From Oscillospiraceae bacterium (GTDB lineage: Bacteria; Bacillota; Clostridia; Oscillospirales; SIG627), in assembly GCA_015065325.1 (NCBI GenBank), contig SVQO01000005.1, forward strand, positions 1 to 64,000: a stretch of 64,000 bases of DNA, written 5' to 3'. Position numbers and translations under genes: made by a program. This document shows positions 18,128 through 25,814 of this stretch, piece by piece. Each line of letters starts with the position of its first letter. Position 1 is the stretch's first letter. The notes under the pieces were generated by a model that was not told where the DNA came from, made no database searches, and saw only the letters and a list, made by a program, of their open reading frames with translations.

Positions 18128-18819
18128 TGCTTTTGGAATGTATTGGAGTCGAAAAGAGCTTTGGCGGTAAAAAGGTTTTGGACGGAATCGATTTAAAGAT
18201 CGAAGAAGGAAGAATCGTCGGCTTGCTCGGGAAAAACGGAACCGGAAAATCTACGCTTTTGAAATTGATGAATGATCTTCTCACACCCGATCGAGGGGAG
18301 ATCTTGTTTTGCGGTAAACAGATCGGCGTTGAAAGTAAAAAGAGAATCTCGTTTTTGCCTGAGCGTACCTATTTGGATAAGTCTATGACCGTGAGAAAGG
18401 TTCTACATTATTTTTCGGATTTTTACGAGGATTTTGATGCGGATAAAGCGCGAAAGCTCCTGAAGGATCTGTCTCTTGATGAAAGTATGCGCCTTTCGAA
18501 AATGAGTAAAGGGATGCAGGAGAAAGTTCAGCTTGTACTGGTTATGAGCCGTAAAGCAGATCTTTACGTTTTGGATGAGCCCTTGGGAGGTGTGGATCCC
18601 GCGACGAGAGATTATATTTTGGATACGATTTTAACCAATTTCAATCCCGGTGCCTCCGTTCTGATCTCTACTCATTTGATCAGTGATATCGAGCGCATTT
18701 TGGATGACGTAATTATCATAAACGACGGAAAGATCGTTTTGAGCGAAAATTGTGATACACTTCGTACTGCCCAAGCAGCTTCCGTTGATGAGATTTTCAG
18801 GAGGATGTTCCGATGCTGA
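18127..18819 (+). CDS. ABC transporter ATP-binding protein
   Basis: 230-residue ATPase. Walker A GKNGTGKST near 38, signature MSKGMQEKVQLVLVM near 128, Walker B LYVLDEPLGGVDP near 150 and H-loop STHL. It is coupled to the regulator (overlapping stop and start) and to the permease (7-base overlap). In YtrA-type operons such transporters answer cell-envelope stress or peptide antibiotics; the substrate here is not known. Confidence 0.92.
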   Translation: MLLECIGVEKSFGGKKVLDGIDLKIEEGRIVGLLGKNGTGKSTLLKLMNDLLTPDRGEILFCGKQIGVESKKRISFLPERTYLDKSMTVRKVLHYFSDFYEDFDADKARKLLKDLSLDESMRLSKMSKGMQEKVQLVLVMSRKADLYVLDEPLGGVDPATRDYILDTILTNFNPGASVLISTHLISDIERILDDVIIINDGKIVLSENCDTLRTAQAASVDEIFRRMFRC

Positions 18820-19610
18820 CGCGTTTGATGAAGTACGATTTGAAAAAGAATTTTAGGTTCCTGTGTGTGTTTATGATCCTTGCACTGTTTTTCGGTGTAT
18901 TGACAAGGGTCTTGCGTCGTCCCGACGCCTCTCTCGTTTTAGAGATCATCGAGGGAATTTGCAACGGTACTGCAATTTCAATGATGTTCAGCCTTATGAT
19001 CAACTGTTTTATGCGCACGTGGGTCTCGTTCAAAGCGTCTATGTTCGGTGATGAATCTTATCTGACGCATACGCTTCCCGTGAAACGAGAAACGCATTAC
19101 GCCGCAAAGGCGTTCACGGCAGCAATCAGCGTTTTACTTTGCTTTACCATGGTTCTTGCCGTAATTGGTGTAACGTATCTGACGGAAAGTGTTTGGGAGA
19201 GCCTGAAGGTAAACGTTGATTCCTTGGCTCTGTATTTTGATATTCCTGCGTGGACGATTCCGGTTTTTCTTTTTATTCTACTTTTTTTGGAGTTTTTCAA
19301 CATCATTCAAATCGGCTTCACAGGATTGATCGTGGGACATCGCTTGCATCAGTCCAAGGTACTCTGGTCGGTTTTGATCGGCTTTGGAACCTACTTGGTC
19401 ACCCAAGGTATTACCTTGGCGGGGATGTTTCTGTTTGGACTTTTGGATTCCGAATTTATGAAAGTCTTCGAATTCGTGGATTTGAGCACGGTCAAGCCCG
19501 GAACGGTGATCTCTCTGGCATTGATTGGATCTGTCTTTTATGCCGGTTTCTGCATCGCAGGATTTGTTTTGAATACGCTTCTTTTGAAAAAGGGCGTGAA
19601 CGTAGATTGA
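18813..19610 (+). CDS. ABC transporter membrane subunit
   Basis: 265 residues with about six hydrophobic helices; it opens MLTRLMKYDLKKNFRF, resembling ABC-2 permeases of YtrA-type operons. It carries the loop GDESYLTHTLPVKRETHY after the second helix, similar in kind to BcrB-like permeases. Overlaps the ATPase gene by 7 bases, so translation is coupled. Last gene before the terminator at 19613. Confidence 0.82.
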   Translation: MLTRLMKYDLKKNFRFLCVFMILALFFGVLTRVLRRPDASLVLEIIEGICNGTAISMMFSLMINCFMRTWVSFKASMFGDESYLTHTLPVKRETHYAAKAFTAAISVLLCFTMVLAVIGVTYLTESVWESLKVNVDSLALYFDIPAWTIPVFLFILLFLEFFNIIQIGFTGLIVGHRLHQSKVLWSVLIGFGTYLVTQGITLAGMFLFGLLDSEFMKVFEFVDLSTVKPGTVISLALIGSVFYAGFCIAGFVLNTLLLKKGVNVD

Positions 19611-19612
19611 TG

Positions 19613-19642
19613 AAAAAAGCACGGCAACAGCCGTGCTTTTTT
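19613..19642. terminator. Terminator between the ABC operon and the second gpsA-like gene
   Basis: AAAAAAGCACGGC / GCCGTGCTTTTTT stem with an AACA loop. A-tract and T-tract on both sides make it bidirectional for the converging genes. Confidence 0.9.
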
Positions 19643-19649
19643 GATGCTC

Positions 19650-20702
19650 TTATTTTTCGTATCTGAAGGTGAATTTTTCCCAGGGAATCCGAACCGGCTT
19701 CTTTTCTGTGATGATCTCGTCCACGTGGAGCAGAAGGGGGAAGTCCTCGAGATTGAGTTTGCCCAGCTTTGCAGCGGTTTTGATGGCGTTTGCAACGCGC
19801 TCGGCAACGACCAGGGACTCAAGCGTAACACCGTTCAACTCAGCCTTGGCGCTGTCGATATCAAGACCGCGACCAAGGAGAATTCCGACCAGACGGGTTC
19901 TGCCGCCGTAAACGGTTACGTAAAGATCACCGTAGCCTACGGTCATGTTTTCCAGTGTTGCGGCGCCTTGATAATCCAGTAAGCGATACATTTCCTTAAC
20001 TGCCTGTCCGAAAATCGCTGCCTGAGAGTTGAAGTGGAGATCGCAATCTACTCCGTGCTCCTTCTGGAGAAGACCGATAGTCAGGGCAATGCCCAAAGCG
20101 TAGCCGTTCTTCAAAGCTACGGCGCTTTCAATACCTACCACGTCATTGGAAAGGCTGACGTGGTAATAATCGGTGGTCATAATCTCTCTCATTTTTTCCA
20201 AAATCTTCATATCTCTGCCGCAAAATGCGACGTTGGACTGATCGTGGAAAACCAATTCGTAGCTGGTACAAGGACCGCCGATTGCATTAATGGAAAGCTT
20301 CTTTCCCAGCTTTTCCATCTTCGCTTCCCATACGTCGGGATAGGTGAGGAGCTTTCCATCATCTGTATTCACAAGTCCCTTGGTTACGCTTAATACGGGA
20401 ATTTCTTCGGGTATCAGAGGAAGGATCTCGTCTCCAAACCAGTCCACACCAAAACTGGAAACACCGCCGATGATCATATCAGAGCCGGCAATGGCTTCTT
20501 TTACGTCCTCGATCTGATAATACTTCATCCCCTCGGGAAATGCTTTGTTAAATTTCGGGTGCTGGTTCTTTGCTTTGCAGTTCTCGATGATCTCACGATC
20601 CAAATGCGTTCCTACCAAGCGAACCTCGTGTCCGTTTTCGCGTGCAGGGAAAGCAAGCGCGGAGCCCATCATACCTGCGCCGATGATTGTAACAATAGCC
20701 AT
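19650..20702 (-). CDS. gpsA: Second glycerol-3-phosphate dehydrogenase-like protein
   Basis: 350 residues of the NAD-dependent GpsA superfamily: Rossmann motif IIGAGMMGSALA near 6, SVTKGL near 107, GGPCTSYE near 142, catalytic lysine in ESAVALKNGYALG near 201, and GYGDLYVTVYGGRTR near 262. It differs clearly from the gpsA at 8681 and is 30 residues longer. It is divergent from a DeoR regulator, which suggests regulated use, perhaps of a sugar-phosphate related to glycerol phosphate. Promoter at 20758-20786. The exact substrate is uncertain. Confidence 0.82.
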   Translation of the reverse strand: MAIVTIIGAGMMGSALAFPARENGHEVRLVGTHLDREIIENCKAKNQHPKFNKAFPEGMKYYQIEDVKEAIAGSDMIIGGVSSFGVDWFGDEILPLIPEEIPVLSVTKGLVNTDDGKLLTYPDVWEAKMEKLGKKLSINAIGGPCTSYELVFHDQSNVAFCGRDMKILEKMREIMTTDYYHVSLSNDVVGIESAVALKNGYALGIALTIGLLQKEHGVDCDLHFNSQAAIFGQAVKEMYRLLDYQGAATLENMTVGYGDLYVTVYGGRTRLVGILLGRGLDIDSAKAELNGVTLESLVVAERVANAIKTAAKLGKLNLEDFPLLLHVDEIITEKKPVRIPWEKFTFRYEK

Positions 20703-20757
20703 AATTTTCTCCTTTTTTGAAAAAGTTCTTGCAAATTGATTTTTTATTGATAAAATA

Positions 20758-20786
20758 AGTCTATATAAGGATCAAAGAATTGTCAA
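20758..20786 (-). promoter_or_regulatory. Promoter of the second gpsA-like gene
   Basis: Minus strand TTGACA (20781-20786), 17-bp spacer, TAGACT (20758-20763), about 55 bp in front of the start. It lies in the 138-bp gap shared with the divergent DeoR gene, a natural place for its operator. Confidence 0.65.
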
Positions 20787-20840
20787 CTCTTGCCGTTGAT
20801 TTTGCAAAAATGAAAAACTTTTTTCAAACAGGAGAAACGA

Positions 20841-21527
20841 ATGAACCGTGAAAAATTGATTTTCGATTATCTTGCCGACCGTGGCTTTGCTACCATTGCA
20901 GAGCTTGCCGGAATCGTATATACCAGTGAAGCTACCGTGCGACGCTGTGTGAAGGAAATGGAAAAGCGTGGGATCCTGAAATGTGTCTATGGTGGCGTTA
21001 TTCACAAGGAATATCAAATGCTTCCAGTCCCGATCCGTTTGCGCGACGGAGAGAATCACGCGGCAAAGGAGCGTCTTGCTCAAAGAGCTGCCGCCATGAT
21101 CCCGGATCACGCAACCATATTGATCGATTCCTCTACCACGGCAAGGAGGATCTGTAGGCACATTTTGGATCGGGAAGGGCTGACCGTGATCACAAGTAGT
21201 CTACGTGTTTGCAGTGAACTGAGGGATAGCTCCGTGCGCGTTCTTTGCACAGGAGGCAGTCTTCTGCCGCACAGAGAGTGCTTTGCAGGTCATTTTGCCG
21301 AAGAATTCGTTTCCGGGGTTAAGGCGGATTATTTTTTCTTTTCCGCACAAGGTGTATCGGAAAACGGAGATATTACTGACAGTAGTGAAGAGGAAATCGC
21401 ATTGAGAAAGGTGATGCTCTCCGTCTCCAAAAATAGCGTATTTCTTTTTGATTCCTCCAAAATGGGAAGGGACTACCCCTTTATATTATGCAACACCGCC
21501 GAATTAACGGCGGTGTTGCAGGATTGA
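20841..21527 (+). CDS. DeoR-family transcriptional regulator
   Basis: 228 residues. N-terminal winged helix (ATIAELAGIVYTSEATVRRCV near 18-38) and a DeoR C-terminal effector domain resembling ribose-5-phosphate isomerase, with LIDSSTTAR near 94, TSSLRVC near 118 and the GD-like region ITDSSEEE near 178. DeoR members sense phosphorylated sugars. Divergent from the GpsA-like gene and convergent with the CBM9-like gene, it probably controls this carbohydrate island. AGGAGA ribosome site. Confidence 0.88.
   Translation: MNREKLIFDYLADRGFATIAELAGIVYTSEATVRRCVKEMEKRGILKCVYGGVIHKEYQMLPVPIRLRDGENHAAKERLAQRAAAMIPDHATILIDSSTTARRICRHILDREGLTVITSSLRVCSELRDSSVRVLCTGGSLLPHRECFAGHFAEEFVSGVKADYFFFSAQGVSENGDITDSSEEEIALRKVMLSVSKNSVFLFDSSKMGRDYPFILCNTAELTAVLQD
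21490..21519. repeat. Perfect inverted repeat at the convergent deoR / CBM9-like ends
   Basis: 12-bp perfect arms GCAACACCGCCG / CGGCGGTGTTGC with a 6-base loop, inside the last codons of the DeoR gene. The two genes converge with no gap (21527/21528), so this may act as a shared transcript end. There is no T-tract on either strand. Confidence 0.5.
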
Positions 21528-22127
21528 TTATTCGAATTTCATTTTACCGAAGGCATTCGGATTGTGGAAGGATGCGTATTCCAAAAGCGGATGGGGATTC
21601 CAGGTAAGATAATGGGGAGGCTCGGTGAGATCGGCGCATTTGAAGCAGTTCGCACGGATCTCCTTGCCGGAATAAACGCTGAAATCGGGGAAGAACCGAC
21701 GGATAAACTCGTAAGGAATTCGATATGTAAGCTCCCATCCCTCCTCGGTTTTGGCAGGACAGGGAATGATGGAAGGCTCCTCGGGGATGAGTCGAACCAA
21801 CGTGTGGGCGTCGGTACCGATGCCCAGGTAGATTGCACCGTTAAAGTTGCTTTCTATGTTGAAATAACGACGATCGTTTTCCATAGGGGAGAAGAAAAAT
21901 TCCATACAGCTGTCGTTGCACACCTCGTCCAGAGGACCGGTCAACTCTGCGCGGATCTCTTTCTCGTCGCAGGACAAGCGAACGTAAAGCGCCTCGTGGT
22001 CATAGCAGATCTGTGCAGTTGCGTGGATGGTAACTTCAACAGGCTCCAGGGGCTCACAAATGGTGAGAGCGGGAATTTTTTCCCAGGAAAAAGCTTCCGG
22101 CTTTTTGATGATTGTGTATTCTTTCAT
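21528..22127 (-). CDS. Carbohydrate-binding family 9-like protein
   Basis: 199 residues resembling the CBM9-like beta-sandwich found alone in many gut Firmicutes and Bacteroidetes: VTIHATAQICYDHEALYVRLSCDE near 32-55, the NDSCMEFFFSP motif near 70, FNIESNFNGAIYL near 88 and a C-terminal YLTWNPHP with FHNPNAFGKMKF. No signal peptide, so it would be cytoplasmic, matching the nearby glycoside hydrolase, which also lacks one. Ribosome site GGAGGAAT. A catalytic role is unknown. Confidence 0.75.
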   Translation of the reverse strand: MKEYTIIKKPEAFSWEKIPALTICEPLEPVEVTIHATAQICYDHEALYVRLSCDEKEIRAELTGPLDEVCNDSCMEFFFSPMENDRRYFNIESNFNGAIYLGIGTDAHTLVRLIPEEPSIIPCPAKTEEGWELTYRIPYEFIRRFFPDFSVYSGKEIRANCFKCADLTEPPHYLTWNPHPLLEYASFHNPNAFGKMKFE

Positions 22128-22144
22128 AAATATTCCTCCGTTTG

Positions 22145-22717
22145 TTATTCGTTTGTATCGTTGTAAACGAGCACTTCCTCCACGCTTCTTTTCGGTACGC
22201 GAAAATCACCGTTTTCGTTCAGGTAGTAAGACAGATCCCCTTTGCTTTCAACTGCTTTGCTGCCGACACCGGCGTAGCCCAAAGCAATGGCGTAATAAGG
22301 AAGAAGATCACCGAAAGAAAAGTGGGAACGGATTTCTTCTCGCTTCGTGATTTTCAGGCAGCAATTTGCGATCCCGAAGCTTTCCGCTGCAAGCATCAAC
22401 GTGGAGGCACAGCTTCCTGCATCAAACTCGAAAAAGTCGTTTTCTCGATTTTTCCCCAGCAGTAAAACGTATGCCATAGGGCGTTCGCTTTCTGCGATGG
22501 GATAGGGATGAAGCCGCATTGCCCAGTTCAAATTTTTAAAAAGAAAGTCACGGTCCTCTTTCTGTGTGACGACGGCAAAGCGAATGGGCTGACCGTTCAT
22601 AGCGGAGGAATACAGCCTGCCCAGCCGTACCAATTCGTAAAGCACTTTGTTGGGGACAGGGATCGGCTTGAATTTTCGGATCGATCTTCTTTTTTCAATA
22701 GCGTCAAGGGTATTCAT
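22145..22717 (-). CDS. Nitroreductase-family flavoprotein
   Basis: 190 residues of the FMN-dependent nitroreductase fold: IEKRRSIRKFKP near 7-18 (FMN phosphate binding), SSAMNGQPIRFAVV near 36 and a C-terminal ALGYAG motif. Natural substrate unknown. I start at ATG 22717 (MNTLDAIEKRRS), preceded by AAAGGA; a longer frame to 22822 would run through the promoter at 22739-22767. It lies 17 bp before the CBM9-like gene and is probably cotranscribed. Confidence 0.85.
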   Translation of the reverse strand: MNTLDAIEKRRSIRKFKPIPVPNKVLYELVRLGRLYSSAMNGQPIRFAVVTQKEDRDFLFKNLNWAMRLHPYPIAESERPMAYVLLLGKNRENDFFEFDAGSCASTLMLAAESFGIANCCLKITKREEIRSHFSFGDLLPYYAIALGYAGVGSKAVESKGDLSYYLNENGDFRVPKRSVEEVLVYNDTNE

Positions 22718-22738
22718 CGTTTCACGTCCTTTCGCTCT

Positions 22739-22767
22739 ATTATCACTTTTTTTCACTGTTTTGTCAA
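22739..22767 (-). promoter_or_regulatory. Promoter of nitroreductase and CBM9-like genes
   Basis: Minus strand TTGACA (22762-22767), 17-bp spacer, GATAAT (22739-22744). Confidence 0.7.
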
Positions 22768-22838
22768 GGAGAACGGCAGAGCGAATTCTTAAAACTTGCT
22801 TTGATTTTGCCTTCTTTTGCATAAATTTCGGTTTTTAC

Positions 22839-22867
22839 TTGCATAGTTTATCATTTTTTGTTATCCT
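22839..22867 (+). promoter_or_regulatory. Probable promoter of the glycoside hydrolase gene
   Basis: TTGCAT (22839-22844), 17-bp spacer, TATCCT (22862-22867), 37 bp in front of the start codon. Two mismatches to consensus, so moderate. Confidence 0.5.
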
Positions 22868-22904
22868 ATAGACGAAATCTAATTGCCGAAAGGAGATTAT
22901 CAAT

Positions 22905-24932
22905 ATGTCACGCTATATTCCTCAGCCCGCTTATATCGACCGTATGCCTGTTGATATTTCGTTTGTATTCGCAGATGAAAAGCCCGCAGGTAAGCGCGGT
23001 TTTGTAAAAGCAGTGGGCGAAGACCTCCGTTTTGAGGACGGTACCCTTGCACGCTTCTGGGGTGTAAACTTCAACGGTGGCGCATGTTTCCCCGATAAAG
23101 AGTATGCCAAAAAGGTAGCTCAAAGATTGGCTCAGGTTGGTTGTAACCTGGTTCGCTTCCATCAGCTTGATGCGGAATGGGATACTCCCAATATTTTTGC
23201 ATTTACCAAGGGTAAGAGAGTATACACCACCCGCGTTTTGGATGAAAAATCCATGGATGCGCTGGACTATTTGGTTTATTGCCTGAAAGAAGAGGGGATT
23301 TACTGCTATTTGGATATGATCACTTACCGTCATTATAAAGAAGGTGACGGTGTTGTTGATTGTGAAAAGTTGCTCGACAAAGGAAGACCTTGGGCAATCG
23401 TTGACAGAAAGATGAGAGAGCTCCAGAAGGAGTATTGCGATCAGCTTTGGAATCACTATAATCCCTATACCAAGCTTCTTTATAAAGAGGATCCCGTTTT
23501 CGTTATGACCGAGATCATCAATGAAGAAGACCTCTTTATTGATCACCATTCCGTCAGAGCAGAGCACAAGCATAGCGAATATTATGAAAATATGTTCCGC
23601 GAAATGTTCCGCGATTGGCTTGCTGAGAACAATCTGGAATTCGATTGGCAGAATTGTGAGCTCTACTGCTCCGATGATCCTATGATCCAGTTCAAGATCC
23701 ACGTATCCAGAACCTATTTCCAGGAAATGTACGATTACATTCGTTCTCTGGGTGTTAAGATCCCGATCGCAGGTACCAACTGGCTGAAAACCACTGCAAG
23801 TGTCAAGGCAGAGACGGAAATGGACTTCCTTGACGGACACCATTATTACTACGACTGGAAGTGGGGCAACACGGAAAGAACCTGTATGAATCGCTCCGTC
23901 AACTCCTCTCCCTTCATTTTCCCCAACCTCGGCAAGCGTGCTCTGGCAGGTAAGCCCTACTTCGTTTCCGAGTGGGATATGCCTTGGCCGAATTCCTACC
24001 GTGCTGAAGGTCCTCTCTACTATGCAGCGGTAGGTGCTCTTCAGAATTGGAGCGGCTTTGCGATCCATACCTATGCTTATAGCTGCCTGCTTGACAAAAT
24101 GGACATCCTCGGCAGAGAGCTTTCCAGTCCCGTTGCCGGCGTTCCTTACAGAGAAGGAATCTTTTCTATTTGGAATGACCCCGCAAAGTTCGGTATGTTC
24201 TATCACGCCGCACTGATCACCAGACGTGCAGACGTGTCTCCCGCAAATAAGAAGGTAGGCGTTCAGGCTGATGCTATGGCAAAGGCTCTGGTTGGGCCCT
24301 TTGAAAGCCGCCTTGAGAAGAACCGGGTTAAGACCTGCTTCGACGGCAAGCCCGAGGGCTATGATGAAGTAATCCACGAGACTGTGAAGGAGCCTATCGC
24401 AGACGAAGAAGGTATTATCCGTTCCGATAACGGTCAGCTGATCCGCGATATGAAAGCGATGACCGCATATATCGATACGGATCGCACCAAGGCGGTTTAT
24501 GGCTTGCACAATCGCTTCTCCCGTGGACAGTCCAACCATAAGAGCGCTATCAAGTACAATACGATGGTAGAAGGCTTTCACGTTGCTTGTAAGACCGATT
24601 TTGCTTGCATCGCTCTGTCTTCATTGACCGATGCACCCATTTGCGAATCTGACAATATGCTTTTGACCACCATCGGCAGAGCACGCAACAGCGGTGCTCA
24701 GTTTGACGGTGATAAGATGCTCGAAGTTGGTCATGCTCCCATTATGGCTGAAGTAATTGATGCTCAGATCCGCATTAAGACCAACCGTCCCAATCTGAAG
24801 GTTTGGGGAGTTAACGCAGAAGGCTTCTACGCAGGGCTGATCGATACGACCTATGACGAGGAAGGCTACCTTTGCTTCCGTGTCGGCGACGAGAACAATC
24901 CTGCTTGCTACTACCTGATCGTTCAGGACTAA
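22905..24932 (+). CDS. Glycoside hydrolase of clan A type (cellulase-like), intracellular
   Basis: 675 residues. The N-terminal two thirds look like a GH-A TIM barrel: FWGVNFNGGACFP near 49, VRFHQLD near 82, the acid/base pair Asn206-Glu207 (TEIINEED) and the likely nucleophile Glu356 in FVSEWDMPWP; HTYAY follows. The C-terminal third looks like a beta domain. There is no signal peptide, so it would act on imported oligosaccharides or glycosides. I cannot assign the GH family. AAAGGAG ribosome site; terminator right after. Codon use is more regular than in neighbours, suggesting high expression. Confidence 0.78.
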   Translation: MSRYIPQPAYIDRMPVDISFVFADEKPAGKRGFVKAVGEDLRFEDGTLARFWGVNFNGGACFPDKEYAKKVAQRLAQVGCNLVRFHQLDAEWDTPNIFAFTKGKRVYTTRVLDEKSMDALDYLVYCLKEEGIYCYLDMITYRHYKEGDGVVDCEKLLDKGRPWAIVDRKMRELQKEYCDQLWNHYNPYTKLLYKEDPVFVMTEIINEEDLFIDHHSVRAEHKHSEYYENMFREMFRDWLAENNLEFDWQNCELYCSDDPMIQFKIHVSRTYFQEMYDYIRSLGVKIPIAGTNWLKTTASVKAETEMDFLDGHHYYYDWKWGNTERTCMNRSVNSSPFIFPNLGKRALAGKPYFVSEWDMPWPNSYRAEGPLYYAAVGALQNWSGFAIHTYAYSCLLDKMDILGRELSSPVAGVPYREGIFSIWNDPAKFGMFYHAALITRRADVSPANKKVGVQADAMAKALVGPFESRLEKNRVKTCFDGKPEGYDEVIHETVKEPIADEEGIIRSDNGQLIRDMKAMTAYIDTDRTKAVYGLHNRFSRGQSNHKSAIKYNTMVEGFHVACKTDFACIALSSLTDAPICESDNMLLTTIGRARNSGAQFDGDKMLEVGHAPIMAEVIDAQIRIKTNRPNLKVWGVNAEGFYAGLIDTTYDEEGYLCFRVGDENNPACYYLIVQD

Positions 24933-24943
24933 GCGAAAAATAT

Positions 24944-24978
24944 GCCCTGTAGTGCTATTGCGCTACAGGGCGTTCTTT
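24944..24978. terminator. Terminator shared by the glycoside hydrolase and mnmM genes
   Basis: 12-bp stem GCCCTGTAGTGC / GCGCTACAGGGC (one G-U) with a TATT loop, then GTTCTTT. It lies between two converging genes. Confidence 0.75.
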
Positions 24979-25540
24979 ATGCGTCTTTTGTGATGAATAC
25001 TGCGATGGGGGGATTCCCGGCTCGGTTTATGTAGTCTGTAAGAAGGACGGAATATCTTTTTTGATCCAAAGTCTTTAAAAAGGTGAGCAGTGTTTCCTTT
25101 TCTTCAAAGCCTGTTTCCTTGCCGCAGTAGATGCAAAGACTTATGACACCGCCCGGCTTCAAAAGATCGAGTGCTTTTTCAATAGCAATACAAGAAGTAT
25201 CACCGTGGGAAAATTTTGTGTGGTCGCCGCCGGGAAGCCAACCGAAATTAAACATAAAGGCGTCAACACTTTCCTTTTCAAGATACAGATCCATTTTACT
25301 GTGGCAATCCAAAACAAGAGTGGCTTTTTTCTTATTTGCTTCCAGCAGCTCATTTGTACTGCGTATCGCTTCCTCTTGAATATCAAAGGCGAAAACCGAG
25401 CCTTTTTCACCTACAAGCTCGCATAGAAATAAAGTGTCACGTCCTCTGCCTGCAGTGGCATCAACACAGGTATCGCCGCTGTGCACGTGCTCTGATATAA
25501 ATTTATGTGATAGACCTAACGCATTCTTCTGGAAATCCAT
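24977..25540 (-). CDS. mnmM: tRNA wobble-uridine methyltransferase, MnmM/YtqB family
   Basis: 187-residue class I SAM methyltransferase: CVDATAGRGRDTLFL near 26-40 is motif I, AFDIQEEA near 53 motif II, FNFGWLPGGDH near 96, and a conserved NRAGNPP near the C-terminus, all typical of the YtqB group, recently assigned to the last step of mnm5s2U34 formation. Start ATG 25540 (MDFQKNALGLSHKF) has AAGGAG 5 bases upstream; the longer frame to 25579 lacks one. MnmE and MnmG, which act earlier in the same pathway, are at 35.7-39 kb. Confidence 0.85.
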   Translation of the reverse strand: MDFQKNALGLSHKFISEHVHSGDTCVDATAGRGRDTLFLCELVGEKGSVFAFDIQEEAIRSTNELLEANKKKATLVLDCHSKMDLYLEKESVDAFMFNFGWLPGGDHTKFSHGDTSCIAIEKALDLLKPGGVISLCIYCGKETGFEEKETLLTFLKTLDQKRYSVLLTDYINRAGNPPIAVFITKDA

Positions 25541-25595
25541 TTTTTCTCCTTGTTGGGATTTTTTTGTAAAGCATATCAAAAAAGTGAACGGTAAC

Positions 25596-25624
25596 TTGAC
25601 GGGGAGGGGGATATGGAGTATAAT
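25596..25624 (+). promoter_or_regulatory. Strong plus-strand promoter in front of a short hairpin transcript
   Basis: TTGACG (25596-25601), exact 17-bp spacer, TATAAT (25619-25624). Transcription would start near 25631 and meet the terminator hairpin at 25645-25680 after about 50 bases, or read through antisense to tRNA-Leu into the FAD oxidoreductase gene. Confidence 0.6.
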
Positions 25625-25644
25625 TCCACTGTTATCGGATTACT

Positions 25645-25680
25645 AAAAAATCCCAAGAACGCTTTGTCCTTGGGATTTTT
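25645..25680. terminator. Bidirectional terminator at the 3' end of tRNA-Leu
   Basis: 12-bp stem AAAAATCCCAAG / CTTGGGATTTTT. On the minus strand it follows the encoded CCA end directly; on the plus strand it would stop transcripts from the promoter at 25596. Confidence 0.9.
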
Positions 25681-25762
25681 GGTGCGGGTAACAGGACTTG
25701 AACCTGCACGGTTACCCACCAGATCCTAAATCTGGCGCGTCTGCCAATTCCGCCATACCCGC
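25680..25762 (-). tRNA. tRNA-Leu, anticodon UAG, with encoded CCA
   Basis: Acceptor arms GCGGGTA / TACCCGC pair perfectly, followed by discriminator A and CCA. The anticodon stem CCAGA / TCTGG holds the loop TTTAGGA, so the anticodon is UAG and it reads CUA and related Leu codons. The long variable region and GGTTCAAGTCC T-arm fit a type II leucine tRNA. Confidence 0.96.
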
Positions 25763-25776
25763 GAATGTGTTATCAT

Positions 25777-25803
25777 ATTATACGATTTTATCTTTTTTGT
25801 CAA
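25777..25803 (-). promoter_or_regulatory. Probable promoter of tRNA-Leu
   Basis: Minus strand TTGACA (25798-25803) and TATAAT (25777-25782), both perfect but with a 15-bp spacer. About 15 bp in front of the tRNA 5' end. Confidence 0.55.
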
Positions 25804-25814
25804 GGAGGGAGAAA

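Noticed and set aside
22908..24581. A 557-codon open frame on the minus strand opposite the glycoside hydrolase gene
   Set aside because: It mirrors the codon pattern of the real gene, has no ribosome site, and its product has no recognisable domain. Similar antisense frames lie opposite aspS (2326-3771) and the DUF4340 gene (7131-8237).
25698..25814. N-terminal extension of the FAD oxidoreductase
   Set aside because: It would be encoded across the tRNA-Leu gene; ATG 25815 has an AGGAGG site.
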